Positions 27,054 to 36,590 are shown, numbered from the stretch's first letter. The stretch is 64,000 bases of DNA from Sinisalibacter aestuarii (GCF_027923545.1 NZ_BROH01000017.1:1-64000); one strand, 5' to 3'. Numbers and translations: made by a program. Notes: generated by a model from the sequence alone, not told the origin.

Positions 27054-27751
27054 ATTTGTTCCCTGTTCGACTTTTCATATTGCTGATTGCCCTGTTGCCC
27101 GGCCTTGCTTTCGCCGAAGCCATCCCGCGTGGCGGGCCCAATGACAATCGGGTGCGGCTGGCAACATATCAAGAAGGTCAGGTCTACCGCCTCAGCGTGT
27201 CGCTCACCCATGTGACCACGGTCGAGTTCGGGGAAGGCGAGAGCATCCGCTCGATCATTGCGGGCGACACGGAAGGGTTTGAGATCGATGGTGTGCCAGG
27301 CGGGCAGGCCTTCGCGATCAAGCCTGTGGCGCGCGGGGTGCATACCAACGTTACCGTCTACACGAACAGGCGCAGTTATTACTTTAACGTCCAGGAGACC
27401 CGCAGTCCGACCTTTTACGTGGTCCAGTTCCGCTACCCCGAAGACAATACGCGGCCCACACGTGCCATCGCGGCCCAAGCGCCGAACTATAATTACGGTG
27501 CCAGCGCGCGGACCGAGTTCACCCCCACCCGTGTCTGGGATGACGGGACCTTTACGTATTTCGAATTTCCGCGGAACGCGCCGGTGCCTGCGATCTTCCG
27601 CTACGCCAATGGCCGTGAGCGCACGGTCAACACGCAAGCCACCGAGGACGGCGTGATCCGGGTTTCAGGCGTGAACCGACAATGGGTGCTGCGGATCGGG
27701 GAGGAGGTAGTCTGCATCGAGGCCACACCACCTGCGGGGGTAGGCTCATGA
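27050..27751 (+). CDS. virB9: VirB9 outer-membrane complex protein
   Basis: The 233-aa protein has a signal peptide (LFILLIALLPGLAFAEA) followed by the VirB9/TrbG beta domain: RLATYQEGQVYRL near the N-terminus, YYFNVQ in the middle, and a C-terminal FTYFEFPRNAPVPAIF, DG-x-I-R-VSGVNRQWVLR. It pairs with VirB10 (and VirB7) in the outer-membrane core. The start is TTG 27050, overlapping the VirB8 stop. The C-terminus overlaps VirB10 by 4 nt. Confidence 0.92.
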   Translation: MNLFPVRLFILLIALLPGLAFAEAIPRGGPNDNRVRLATYQEGQVYRLSVSLTHVTTVEFGEGESIRSIIAGDTEGFEIDGVPGGQAFAIKPVARGVHTNVTVYTNRRSYYFNVQETRSPTFYVVQFRYPEDNTRPTRAIAAQAPNYNYGASARTEFTPTRVWDDGTFTYFEFPRNAPVPAIFRYANGRERTVNTQATEDGVIRVSGVNRQWVLRIGEEVVCIEATPPAGVGS

Positions 27752-29127
27752 GCGATACTGGAAACGCAGACCTCGAGAAACGCCTCGCTGCTCTAGAACA
27801 AGGTAAGGGCGCTGGTTCGCCCCCTGCCCCACGGCGCTCACCGCTGCTCGCTTTGGTCGTCGTCCTCGTGATCGGCGCGGGCGGTGCGTTGCTCTATCTC
27901 ATGTCCCAACCCGAGGAAGAGGAAGCCCTTCCCACGGCCACGCCGGACGTGTTCCAGAACGAAGGCGACGGCTTCGGCGCTATCGAGACCTTGCCACCGC
28001 CCGAGCCCGAGGTTGTGTTCGTCGCACCCGATCCGGTGGAACCGAACGCCGAGCTTTTGGCGCAACTCGCCGCCCTTCAGGCTCAGATTGAGGAATTGCG
28101 CAACGCCCCCGAACCGGTCGTCGAGGAAGACACGGCTGCCGCCGAAGCCATCGATGCGCTGACCGCTCAGATCGCAGCGCTGCAAGCCGCCTCGGAAGCC
28201 GCACAGCAACGATTCCAGGACGAACTGACGGCGCGGGATCGCAGCCTTGAGCAACTCCGCATGGATCTGGAACTGGCCCAACTCGAGGCGAACCGCCCGC
28301 TTCCGGCACCCGTCGGTCCTACCGAGGACGAATTGCGCGCGCGGGAGGAAGAACGGCTCCGCCGCGAGGAAGAGGCACGGCGGCTGGCAGAACTCGAACG
28401 CCGCGCTGCTGAGGAGCGCGCCTTCCAAGAGCGGCGCATCGCCTCGCCCACCATCGCGTTTGGCGGCACGTCCGGAGCGAATGAGACGGCGCTGACCGAG
28501 CGCACCTTTGGCGAAGTGACGGATTTCGTGCTGAACGGCGCGCTGCCCACTTCGGTGACACAGGCAGAAGTCATCGCCAATCCCTCCAATACGATCATCC
28601 AGGGCACCATGATCCAGGCCGTCATGGAAACCGCGCTCGACAGCTCCCTGCCCGGCCAGACCCGGGCCGTTGTTTCCGAGGATGTCTACAGCGTCGATGG
28701 CGCGCGCCTCCTGATCCCGCGCGGGTCCCGTCTTATCGGGCGTTATCGCTCCGGCGTCGATATCGCGCAGCGCCGGGTCACCATCGCCTGGGACCGGATC
28801 ATCCTGCCCGACAACCAGACGATCCAGATCAGCTCCTTCGGGGGTGATGAGCTGGGCCGCTCCGGCGTCACCGGCTTTGTCGACACGCGCTTCGATGAGC
28901 GCTTCGGCTCGGCAGCGCTGATTTCTCTGATCTCCGCCGCGCCAAGTGCCGCCGCTGCGAACGTGCAGGATGAGACCGCGGCGGATGTGCTCGAAGACGT
29001 GGGCGATGATCTTGCCGATGCCACGGACAGCGTGATCGGCGATTACCTTTCGATCGGCCCCGTCATCTACGTCGACCAGGGGGCCCGCGTCACGGTGATG
29101 GTCGACCGCGATCTGGAGATATTCTGA
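27748..29127 (+). CDS. virB10: VirB10 channel scaffold
   Basis: The 459-aa protein has an N-terminal membrane anchor (LLALVVVLVIGAGGALLYLM, about residues 30-50), a long Pro/Glu- and coiled-coil-rich periplasmic linker, and the TrbI/VirB10 C-terminal beta barrel: IIQGTMIQAVMETAL, LLIPRGSRLIGRY and VYVDQGARVTVMVDRD (approximate). This protein spans both membranes and gates the pore. I start at ATG 27748 (ATGA overlap with VirB9); the open frame from 27682 is an out-of-register extension. VirB11 follows after 4 nt. Confidence 0.93.
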   Translation: MSDTGNADLEKRLAALEQGKGAGSPPAPRRSPLLALVVVLVIGAGGALLYLMSQPEEEEALPTATPDVFQNEGDGFGAIETLPPPEPEVVFVAPDPVEPNAELLAQLAALQAQIEELRNAPEPVVEEDTAAAEAIDALTAQIAALQAASEAAQQRFQDELTARDRSLEQLRMDLELAQLEANRPLPAPVGPTEDELRAREEERLRREEEARRLAELERRAAEERAFQERRIASPTIAFGGTSGANETALTERTFGEVTDFVLNGALPTSVTQAEVIANPSNTIIQGTMIQAVMETALDSSLPGQTRAVVSEDVYSVDGARLLIPRGSRLIGRYRSGVDIAQRRVTIAWDRIILPDNQTIQISSFGGDELGRSGVTGFVDTRFDERFGSAALISLISAAPSAAAANVQDETAADVLEDVGDDLADATDSVIGDYLSIGPVIYVDQGARVTVMVDRDLEIF

Positions 29128-29131
29128 GCCC

Positions 29132-30115
29132 ATGTCGCTGAGCTATCTCGAAACCTCCCTCGACCGGATCGAAGCCGCCGCCCGCGACGATGTCATCGAG
29201 ATCTGCATCAACCCCGACGGCTCCTGCTGGGGAGAATTCCAGGGCGATCATTTCATGCGCAAGCTGGAACAGGCATTGACCGCAACCGAAGTGAAAGACC
29301 TCGGCAACCAGATCGCCTCTTCTGCCAACACCACGATGAGCAAGGACCGCCCCATCGTCTCGGTCTCAATCACCTACAAGGGGCGCCCGATCCGCGCACA
29401 GGTCATCACCCCGCCTGCCGTGCTCTCGGCCATGTCGATCAGCCTTCGGTTCTTTTCCAGCTTGCCGCTCGACGGGATCGCACTCGACTTTCTCTATGGC
29501 AAGGAACGCAAGCTTGAAGAACTCCGCCTCGAGAAAACCCGCGAACTGCGCGAGGTCGTGGCCGCGGGCGTCATCGACGATGCGCTGGCCTTTTGCGTCG
29601 ACAACAAGCTCAACATGATCGTCTCTGGCGGCACCTCCACCGGCAAGACCGTGGCTGCGCGCAAGATCCTCTCTCACGTGCCATCAGAGGAACGGATCGT
29701 CACCATCGAGGAAGCCGCCGAGCTTCTGCCGACGCAACCGAATGCCGTGACTCTGATCGCCAATCGTGACGCGGAGTTCCAGACTGCCGATGTGCTGCTC
29801 ACCGCGACGCTGCGGATGCGGCCTGACCGGATCATCCTCGGCGAGGTACGCGGCAAGGAGGCCATGACCTTTCTGGAAGCCATCAACACCGGCCATGGCG
29901 GATCCATGACCACACTCCATGCCGAAACCCCGCAACTTGCCGTGCAGCGGCTCGCGATCGCGGCACTCAAGACCGAAATCCCGATGACCTATGCCGACAT
30001 GATCCAGTACATCGAAAATTCCATCGATGTTATCATCCAGGCCGGTCGCCATGACGGTCGGCGCGGCATTACCGAATTCTACCTTCCCGGCGCTAGTGAG
30101 ACTGGAGCTTCCTAA
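29132..30115 (+). CDS. virB11: VirB11 hexameric ATPase
   Basis: The 327-aa protein carries Walker A MIVSGGTSTGKTVAARKIL near residue 165, the Asp box VTIEEAAELL, Walker B RPDRIILGEVRGKEA and the His box NTGHGGSMTTLHAETP. These are diagnostic of the VirB11/GspE family. It switches the machine between pilus assembly and DNA transfer. The next gene overlaps its stop by one base. Confidence 0.95.
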   Translation: MSLSYLETSLDRIEAAARDDVIEICINPDGSCWGEFQGDHFMRKLEQALTATEVKDLGNQIASSANTTMSKDRPIVSVSITYKGRPIRAQVITPPAVLSAMSISLRFFSSLPLDGIALDFLYGKERKLEELRLEKTRELREVVAAGVIDDALAFCVDNKLNMIVSGGTSTGKTVAARKILSHVPSEERIVTIEEAAELLPTQPNAVTLIANRDAEFQTADVLLTATLRMRPDRIILGEVRGKEAMTFLEAINTGHGGSMTTLHAETPQLAVQRLAIAALKTEIPMTYADMIQYIENSIDVIIQAGRHDGRRGITEFYLPGASETGAS

Positions 30116-30303
30116 TGAAGACCTTTGAATACGACATCCTGTTTTTCCAGGTGAAGAAGCAAAAGGACTACGACGCGATGCGAAGCGCCTTGAATGAGCG
30201 CGGCGCGGAGGGATGGGAAATCATTACAGCTGAAGCAGGTGACTACGGCTACACCACGTTCTTGAAGCGAGAATCTTTGGCGACGAAGGCGGCTTCAGAA
30301 TGA
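30115..30303 (+). CDS. DUF4177-like small protein
   Basis: The 62-aa protein fits the DUF4177 pattern: YDILFF at the N-terminus, LNERGAEGWEIITAE in the centre, and YTTFLKRE at the end. The function of the domain is unknown. It is embedded between VirB11 and an exported protein with one- and four-base overlaps, so it is translated as part of the operon. It has no signal or membrane segment. Confidence 0.75.
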   Translation: MKTFEYDILFFQVKKQKDYDAMRSALNERGAEGWEIITAEAGDYGYTTFLKRESLATKAASE

Positions 30304-30704
30304 TGCGGGTCCTTACGACTGCAGGCCTGCTCGTTGTCCTCGGCGCAACCGCTGGCGTCGCTCAACGGAATCTGATCCCAACTCTCGACAAACAGCCAGA
30401 TGTCTGTCCCGACCAGCCCCCGGAGCCACAGTGGATGCAAGACATCGATGTGCGCGATTCCCACAAACGGCTCCTGATCCAACAAATTTATCGTGCGCAG
30501 AGCATGCAACGCATCGTTGAAGCCCGAAGCTGTGAATGTCCCACACGATATCCTTCTTGGGCAGCAGCCAAACAGGTCTACGTCGAGCATTTCGCCGCAT
30601 TTGAATACTGGGACATCGTGGAAGCGGCGTCAGAATACAGACGCCAGGCAAATCAGCTTCGACGCGAAGCCATGCCAATCTGCGACGCCGCTGGAAACTG
30701 GTAG
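30300..30704 (+). CDS. Exported T4SS accessory protein
   Basis: The 134-aa product has a signal sequence (MMRVLTTAGLLVVLGATAGVAQ) and a mature helical domain with four cysteines (PDVCPDQPP, ARSCECPTRYPS, AMPICDAAG), probably disulphide-bonded in the periplasm. The family is not recognised. Its place just before VirB6 and its small size suggest an entry-exclusion or assembly factor, as seen at this position in other VirB operons. That is contextual inference. Confidence 0.7.
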   Translation: MMRVLTTAGLLVVLGATAGVAQRNLIPTLDKQPDVCPDQPPEPQWMQDIDVRDSHKRLLIQQIYRAQSMQRIVEARSCECPTRYPSWAAAKQVYVEHFAAFEYWDIVEAASEYRRQANQLRREAMPICDAAGNW

Positions 30705-30710
30705 GGTTTC

Positions 30711-31790
30711 ATGAGTGTCGTCACCTACTTCGTAGAAACGGCCGAAGGCTATCTCAATACCGCTGCTGAGACGCAATTCGGTGCGGTCGCCGCAACAGTC
30801 GGAACGACGCTGGTTCTCGGCACCACACTTGTTGTCATTCTCGTTTTCATCAACACTATCTACCAGTATCGCGCCATGGACGGGCGCACGGCCTTTTGGC
30901 TGGCCGTGAAAGTCGGGCTGATAGGTGTCTTTGCAACGAACTGGGTGCAGTTCAACATCCTTGCCGCGTCGATCCTGAACGGGATCGATAGCATTGCCGG
31001 GTCGCTCGTGGCCTCCGTCGGCGGCGGGTCACCTGGCCCATCTGGCACCTTTGCAGAGGAGTTCGATGACCTGATCGCGGCGCTCGGGGACTACCTGAAT
31101 GCTGCGGGATCTGAACTGAACTGGATGGCCGGTGCCCTGTTGGACACCCTTGGGGTTTTGCTGCTCTCGATCCTCGGTGGCTTGGCTGCGTTCATCGTCG
31201 TTGCGTCCAGGCTCATGATCGCTCTGCTAATTGGGATTGCACCGATCATGATCTTCCTAACCCTCTTTGAAGTGACCAAGGATTATTTCGCGCGCTGGCT
31301 TTCGGCGCTGATTTCCTTTGCGATGTACCCGATTGTTGTTGCCGGCGTGTTCGCAACGATCACGGGTGTGTCGCGTGCCTTACTTGCCGAGCTCGGAGAC
31401 CCGGAAGGCGCCTCCAATATCGGCGCGCTCATTCCGTTCTTCATGATGGTGCTGATGGCAAAGGGGTTCATCATAGCAACGCCCTTCCTGGTTCGGGCGA
31501 TTTCGGGAAACATCATGATGCCAGCACTCTCAGCCGGCTTCGGAGGAAGCTATGCCTTTGCCCGAGGGCTTGCAGGCAGCCAACAGGTCTACAACCGCTA
31601 CGCCATCGGAGGCGCCACCGGGGCCGAATACGCAGCTCTGCGCGCGCGTCAATTCTTTGGTGTGCAAGCGTTGCCAAGCCGACCCAATACTGCGGGCGGG
31701 CCAACCAAAGCCCCTCCCGGCGACGCGACCGGAACCGGCGCTCAGATGCTGGCGCAGCTTTCAAGGTTGGGTCGTCTCGGCAGACGGTGA
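30711..31790 (+). CDS. virB6: VirB6/TrbL inner-membrane channel protein
   Basis: The 359-aa protein has at least five hydrophobic spans. An early one is near VAATVGTTLVLGTTLVVILV; the central cluster includes LGVLLLSILGGLAAFIVVASR, LMIALLIGIAPIMIFLTLFE and YPIVVAGVFATITGVS. The conserved VirB6 region is FEVTKDYFARWLSALISFAMYP. A Gly/Pro-rich hydrophilic tail ends in the cytoplasm. It forms the inner-membrane translocation pore. It is the last gene of the operon. The 204 bp after it show no strong terminator; only a short T-run follows GCGGAC near 31805. Confidence 0.9.
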   Translation: MSVVTYFVETAEGYLNTAAETQFGAVAATVGTTLVLGTTLVVILVFINTIYQYRAMDGRTAFWLAVKVGLIGVFATNWVQFNILAASILNGIDSIAGSLVASVGGGSPGPSGTFAEEFDDLIAALGDYLNAAGSELNWMAGALLDTLGVLLLSILGGLAAFIVVASRLMIALLIGIAPIMIFLTLFEVTKDYFARWLSALISFAMYPIVVAGVFATITGVSRALLAELGDPEGASNIGALIPFFMMVLMAKGFIIATPFLVRAISGNIMMPALSAGFGGSYAFARGLAGSQQVYNRYAIGGATGAEYAALRARQFFGVQALPSRPNTAGGPTKAPPGDATGTGAQMLAQLSRLGRLGRR

Positions 31791-31994
31791 ACAGACTAGA
31801 TGCGGACTTTTTTGCGCGACAGTTAAGCTCTGCAACTTAGCTCCTCCAAACGCACTAATCGCTACAACAGCGATAGGTTGCGCCGTTCAGCAACGGCAGT
31901 GCGGGAGATTGGCGGCCTTGTGCAAATGCAACTTGCGCTCGCAGACTGTAGAGAATGCTTTATTTTGGAGGTCAGGGCAGATTCTTAGGCTGTT

Positions 31995-33224
31995 TCAAAT
32001 TCCTATAACCTTCTCAATTTCTTTACGTATGAAGGTCCTGCCAGAACCTGAGGCATTTTGGAATTCAGTTGAGGAGAAATCGATCTTTTTGGCCGGGCTC
32101 AGAATTTCTTCAAAGTAACCAGAGCTTATGTCCCTATTCTCAAACGCATCCGATGCTAGCTTTCGTAGAATGTCGAAAATGGCTTGCACACCTACGGTTC
32201 GAAAAATGTACGAGCCCTCATTCGCGTCTTCCCAAAAAACTCTGTCTGCCGCTTTTAGATAGTTTAGAACCATCTTGAAGATCACTGCGTCGTTACCTTC
32301 GATGTAAGCGCTTCTCAGGGGAGATTTGTCCTTTGGGCCTTGCAATAGAACATTTCTGGTATGGGCGTCGCCTTCTCGCATCAGATTGGCGTCTCGCTTC
32401 GGATTGCTCGAATAGAGCCTCATAATTCCGTCAACTGCAACGGCAGTCGAAATTCGCCATGTGGCTTCAGCGGCGATCTTCTCCAATCTCGAGTCCCGCT
32501 TCGGCGCGACCATGATGCGGCCTCGCAAGGGTGAGTCTGTGTCTGTTGCCAACTTTCGAGCAAAAAAGACGGCCAACTTGTCTGGCGTCCAATACTCCTC
32601 TGGTTCGTCAGAAACGTTATACCCGAACAGTTCAAACGTCAGACTGCGGTCTACCCGTTTCTGCGTGGAGTTAATGGTTGCAAAGATTTGGGCTTGCAGA
32701 GCTTTGGGCAGGTCAATGAAGATGGAACAAATCAGGTTCATGCTCCGCAGAGCTTCCGGATTAGCTTTTGCAAAAGAAAACAACCTGTGTTGACCATCAA
32801 TCACCGCTGCAAGCTTTGCGTCCGATGGGATAGTTAGCTTGTGACAACCGTCATCAGATACCTGAACGGTCCATGCGCTAGAGACATCTTTGGACTCTTC
32901 GCCTTCCTCCTCCGCGATGTCTTCATTCTCGGTTTGATCGAATCCGGTCTCACGATCATAGTTAGCAGCGACTATGATTGAGTTTGGAAAGGCTGAATCT
33001 ACACGGTTAATATAAGAAGCGATTTCGGACAGGCGTTTATCTTGTATCACCCGTTGTGTGCCTTCAAGCGAATAACCCACTCCGTCTGGATTAAGAGATG
33101 CGCTCATTCTGTCGCTTGCGCAGACACGAAGCAACATTTCAGCTGGGAGTACCGCAACATAAAAGCTACCCAGACGCTGGTCGACCCGCAATGCAGGAAC
33201 TGTAAAAGGGAATTGAATATCCAT
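31995..33224 (-). CDS. DGQHR-domain protein, DndB-fold paralogue
   Basis: The 409-aa protein has the DGQHR signature at residues 143-147 in LAAVIDGQHRLFSFAKA. Around it lies the DndB/DUF262-like fold pattern, including FIDLPKALQAQIFATINSTQKRVDRSL. DndB proteins bind DNA or regulate phosphorothioation. This one is distinct from dndB at 48846-49952: it has an acidic insert (EDIAEEEGEESKD) and a different C-terminal half. It forms a tight pair with a four-span membrane protein (1-nt overlap) at the distal end of the Dnd-associated run. The pair may be an independent defence unit or an output of the phosphorothioation module. There is no nuclease motif. Confidence 0.8.
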   Translation of the reverse strand: MDIQFPFTVPALRVDQRLGSFYVAVLPAEMLLRVCASDRMSASLNPDGVGYSLEGTQRVIQDKRLSEIASYINRVDSAFPNSIIVAANYDRETGFDQTENEDIAEEEGEESKDVSSAWTVQVSDDGCHKLTIPSDAKLAAVIDGQHRLFSFAKANPEALRSMNLICSIFIDLPKALQAQIFATINSTQKRVDRSLTFELFGYNVSDEPEEYWTPDKLAVFFARKLATDTDSPLRGRIMVAPKRDSRLEKIAAEATWRISTAVAVDGIMRLYSSNPKRDANLMREGDAHTRNVLLQGPKDKSPLRSAYIEGNDAVIFKMVLNYLKAADRVFWEDANEGSYIFRTVGVQAIFDILRKLASDAFENRDISSGYFEEILSPAKKIDFSSTEFQNASGSGRTFIRKEIEKVIGI

Positions 33225-33766
33225 TAGTCTACCTTGAATTCGCTCAGGTTTCCCTTCACCGCTCTGGTTGTGCTGCCACCTGAAGCGGCGTCGATGGGGG
33301 CGTTTTGATAGGTTAGTTCGTCACCGTTTGTGAACCACCAAAACCACACTGCAAAGATTCCAAACCAGACCGCAGCTCCGAGGGACCAGGCAGGATGAAC
33401 CGGGTAAAATATCGTTATCAGAACCACGCCAAAAAACGAAACAAAGCAGGCAAGTAAAGAAAATGAGACCAGAACCTTGTCTGAATTACCGGTTGAGCTC
33501 AAAATGAGTTGGAGCGATGCTGAACCGATCAAAGCCGGGAAGAACGTGGATAACGCTGTGAGCAATCCTGAGTCATCCGCCGATTGTCCAAGCTGGCCCT
33601 TGATAATTTCTACCCAGATGCCGAGGCCACCTAAACATATGATCGCCAGAATGACGTAAAACACAAAGGGTACGTTCTTGAACGGTTGCCAAGTGCGGCG
33701 CCAGATCTCGCGACCTAGGTACTGCCAATCACCCAGTTGTTTAGGGTTCGTGTCTTTGCTACTCAA
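33224..33766 (-). CDS. Four-span membrane protein paired with the DGQHR gene
   Basis: The 180-aa protein has four predicted membrane helices: VPFVFYVILAIICLGGLGIWV; ALSTFFPALIGSASLQLILS; VLVSFSLLACFVSFFGVVLI; and SLGAAVWFGIFAVWFWWF. Both ends are hydrophilic. No pore or enzyme motif was seen. TTG 33766 follows GAGGGG about 7 nt upstream. It overlaps the DGQHR gene by one base, so the two are co-translated. A membrane partner next to a DNA-sensing domain suggests an abortive or signalling effector; this is a guess from context. Confidence 0.7.
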   Translation of the reverse strand: MSSKDTNPKQLGDWQYLGREIWRRTWQPFKNVPFVFYVILAIICLGGLGIWVEIIKGQLGQSADDSGLLTALSTFFPALIGSASLQLILSSTGNSDKVLVSFSLLACFVSFFGVVLITIFYPVHPAWSLGAAVWFGIFAVWFWWFTNGDELTYQNAPIDAASGGSTTRAVKGNLSEFKVD

Positions 33767-33891
33767 AGGGCTTCCCCTCGCTGATTGATGCGGCTCGGGA
33801 TGAAACTGCTAAACGATACGAATGCTTCATCGAACTGTGGCATCGACACCAATATCGACGCATGCTCGACCTGAGTGCCGTGCAGCCTTGT

Positions 33892-34323
33892 TCAAAAATT
33901 CGCCAACTCTGTAATGTCGTCAAGTATCGTCTGATCGCCCTCTTCTCTGTGAATCAGGGAAAGCAGACCTTCCCGCCAGTCTTGTTTGCCGCCCGAGATC
34001 TCCCTTTTCATGATCTCAAGGCCGCCATTAGCATACTCTTCAAAACACAAGACACGCTCGGCTTCGTTCGAAGGAGCCAGCATCTTTGGATCGCTGTTTT
34101 CCTCGATTGCAATCATGCTCATGATGGTTCGATCAAAATCACCTCTAAACACTTCGAGATCGATGGGCTCTGAGCTCTTCTGGAATGGCTTCCGATTTCC
34201 GCGCCGGAACCCCAAAGCAGCCGCGAAGACAAGGACATCCTTGAAGGTTGGGAAAATGCCTTCGTCTCGTAGCTCACTGAGCATTTCTTCGAACTCGGCG
34301 GGGCGTCTTACTCTAGTGGCCAA
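33892..34323 (-). CDS. Dnd-system-associated protein 4 family member
   Basis: The protein is about 143 aa and resembles the small conserved protein found beside dnd genes ('dnd system-associated protein 4'). It is basic and helical at the N-terminus (ATRVRRPAEFEEMLSELRDEGIFPTFKDVLVFAAALGFRRG) and acidic at the end (LLSLIHREEGDQTILDDI). I start it at TTG 34323, where GGAGGAGGG lies about 5 nt upstream and the overlap with the ATPase gene is 11 nt; an ATG at 34359 is possible. Its molecular role is not established. It probably binds the neighbouring SMC-like ATPase, since the two are coupled. Confidence 0.65.
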   Translation of the reverse strand: MATRVRRPAEFEEMLSELRDEGIFPTFKDVLVFAAALGFRRGNRKPFQKSSEPIDLEVFRGDFDRTIMSMIAIEENSDPKMLAPSNEAERVLCFEEYANGGLEIMKREISGGKQDWREGLLSLIHREEGDQTILDDITELANF

Positions 34324-36364
34324 GATAGCCCTCCTCAATTTTTGTGAACTCAGGACCATCTGTACGTTTTACGTAGTCGGTGTCTTCTTCGCGCCCTTTA
34401 GACTTTGGAGCGTGGTAGACCAAGCTATACTCTTTTCCGATAAACGGACGACACTTGTCATCGACTTCCTTGCTCCATTGAGAGTTAGAAGCAAAAACAA
34501 TCACTTGGTCTGCGAGATCAGGAATGTGCTGCGCAATTTTCTCACGGTATTCGCGATCCAAAGCGCCAAACGGTGAGTCCATGATCAAAGGATAAACACC
34601 GCCCTTGAAAAAGGTTGTTTTTGCTTTGTTGCGTTCCTTCGCGAGATTAACCAAACTTGCGATGAAACTCAGGCTGATGACTTGGTTCTCGCCCGTCGAC
34701 TTCTCAGATACGGGTTGCTTTCCTACCCCCGGGACGTCTTTGAAGATTCTTAGGGTGTAGTCTCGATCAATCTCTGCATAGAAGTCTTTGCGAAGGATGC
34801 TCTGGAAGGTGTCATTTACCTTGGAAGACAAGTGATGGCGTGTCTCTTCAGCCAGGGCCTCATGCAGGTTGTCTACCAGACTCTTACAAGCTTCGGCAAA
34901 CTCAAGCTTCTGTCTTGCCAAGTCCTCCTTTTGAGATTTGGATTGGACCTTCTCGATCTCTTTTTTAACTTTGGCCAGGTCGTCGTTCAGCAGTTCGATC
35001 GAATCTTTTGCTTTGGCGATTTTAAGACGTTCGTCGGCTTGAAGTTTTGTCAGCTCGTTCCGGCGCTCTTCCAGTCGTTTGACATCTTCTATGTCAGAAG
35101 ACCCCAAGCTGCTGCTGATTTCGTCGAGCTCTTCAGTGATCGCTTTTAAACGCTTGTTGTAGTCGCTCTCTTTTGATGACCAAGTTGATAACTGTGCATA
35201 CAGCCTAGTCCTCTCACGAGGCATTGCTCTTAGGTTGCTAACGACATCTGTGAAAGCGGCCTCAAGATCCTCTCCAGTAGCTTGGTCACGATAGCCTTCG
35301 ATCGCTGCTCTTGCTTGCGTGCCCTCTTCTAGTTGAGTTCCACAAATGCACTTCGCATCGTGTAGCAAGTCGTCTATGAACGTCCGCCTGATCTTGTAAG
35401 GTAACTCACCCCTTTTGCGACAGTCTTCAAGAACATTGGAGACAGACGCCACTGTATCGCTTAGAAAAGCCAGTGCACCCGTCTGCGAGACCAGCTCCAT
35501 TCTCTCTTGGCTGAGCTTCTCGAGTTCGCCTTCGATTGTACCTCTCTCGGCCTCCAGACTTCGTCTTTGCTCAGCCTTTGCCTTTACATCGGCAATCTTC
35601 TCGTAAGATGCATTGATGGCGTCTAATTCTGTTTGGAAACCCTTGCTGGATTTCGACGCCGTGTCCCGTTCTTGTTTCCGTTGATCTATCTCTGAGTTGA
35701 TCCGAGACTCTTTTTCAAGGAGATCGCGGTAGTCAGCTGAAGCCGTTTCACTTGCTTCCTTCCGAAGATCCTTGATCACCAAACGACCAAGATGATCGCT
35801 TGCCCGGTCTATGATTTCTAAGCCCATCAAGGTCTTGATAGCATCTCGGATTTCGCCAGAAGCAGACACGTTAGCCAGTTTTTCGATGCGCTCGCCGTTG
35901 AAGAAGAAGTACGAGTGCATCTGCTCAGGTATCAATTGATTGATCCGGTTGGCAGGATTCTTTGCCGTTTCGTATTTGCCCCGATCATCGATCCAGGACA
36001 GGGTTGGAACAGACTTTCCAATTGGTTCGGCTTCCAGCGCTTCTCCTGTACGCTTGAATTCCTGCTTTCGGTGCACAGTGTAGGTGGAGCCTTCATGCTC
36101 AAACTCAAGTTCTAGGCTGAGCTCAGTCACCGCTCCAGGAGAGATTTCAGACAAAGCAAGTTCGTTGAGGATTGTTTGCTCGCCAGTATCAAAATCTGTC
36201 TTGCCGTATAGAACCCATTTGAAGGCGTTCAAAAGCGAGGTTTTACCAGACCCGTTTTCGCCATGAATGACTGTAATTCTCGATGTATCGTCAGAGAGGA
36301 ATTCTAATTCACACTCACCATAAAACTGGCGGAAGTTCCTTATTTTTAGACGTAGTATTCTCAC
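34313..36364 (-). CDS. SMC/RecF-like ATPase, second DndD-type protein
   Basis: The 683-aa protein starts MRILRLKIRNFRQFYG and has Walker A VIHGENGSGKTSLLNAFKW (residues 33-51), long coiled coils with CICGTQLEEG where a zinc hook would be (only one C-x-C), and a C-terminal signature/Walker B (LIMDSPFGALDREYREKI, then VIVFASNSQW). The layout matches DndD and Rad50-like ATPases, but it is a separate gene from the dndD at 45437-47389. GTG 36364 overlaps the preceding stop. A second DndD-like ATPase beside associated protein 4 is expected in the interference half of DndCDEA-PbeABCD-type systems, where ATP-driven DNA recognition would act on unmodified DNA. Confidence 0.8.
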   Translation of the reverse strand: MRILRLKIRNFRQFYGECELEFLSDDTSRITVIHGENGSGKTSLLNAFKWVLYGKTDFDTGEQTILNELALSEISPGAVTELSLELEFEHEGSTYTVHRKQEFKRTGEALEAEPIGKSVPTLSWIDDRGKYETAKNPANRINQLIPEQMHSYFFFNGERIEKLANVSASGEIRDAIKTLMGLEIIDRASDHLGRLVIKDLRKEASETASADYRDLLEKESRINSEIDQRKQERDTASKSSKGFQTELDAINASYEKIADVKAKAEQRRSLEAERGTIEGELEKLSQERMELVSQTGALAFLSDTVASVSNVLEDCRKRGELPYKIRRTFIDDLLHDAKCICGTQLEEGTQARAAIEGYRDQATGEDLEAAFTDVVSNLRAMPRERTRLYAQLSTWSSKESDYNKRLKAITEELDEISSSLGSSDIEDVKRLEERRNELTKLQADERLKIAKAKDSIELLNDDLAKVKKEIEKVQSKSQKEDLARQKLEFAEACKSLVDNLHEALAEETRHHLSSKVNDTFQSILRKDFYAEIDRDYTLRIFKDVPGVGKQPVSEKSTGENQVISLSFIASLVNLAKERNKAKTTFFKGGVYPLIMDSPFGALDREYREKIAQHIPDLADQVIVFASNSQWSKEVDDKCRPFIGKEYSLVYHAPKSKGREEDTDYVKRTDGPEFTKIEEGYLGH

Positions 36365-36585
36365 CGTTTTACCTCACGCTCGATGAGTTGCTTGATCCGC
36401 GCGGCAATCTCTTTCTCAACACTGCCGACGGCACCAAGGTTTCGATAACTCTGATATTCATGTTCAATGGATAGGATCTCATTGACGACTTTTCGAGCTT
36501 TCGGAGATGCAGCTTCAAGAACTTGTTTTGGAGACTTGTTGTGCTCGCTCATTCGTAATGCCTTTTCTAGAAGCTTCTGGATCAC
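36361..36585 (-). CDS. Small Dnd-associated protein
   Basis: The 74-aa protein is helical and basic at both ends (MIQKLLEKALRMSEHNKSPKQVLEAASPKARKV; AARIKQLIEREVKR). It matches in size and place the 'DNA modification system-associated small protein' seen between the helicase and ATPase genes of Dnd clusters; I base this on arrangement and composition. The frame opens at GTG 36585, 5 nt after the helicase stop, and its stop overlaps the ATPase GTG (4 nt). It probably acts as an adaptor in that complex. Confidence 0.65.
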   Translation of the reverse strand: MIQKLLEKALRMSEHNKSPKQVLEAASPKARKVVNEILSIEHEYQSYRNLGAVGSVEKEIAARIKQLIEREVKR

Positions 36586-36590
36586 ACGCG

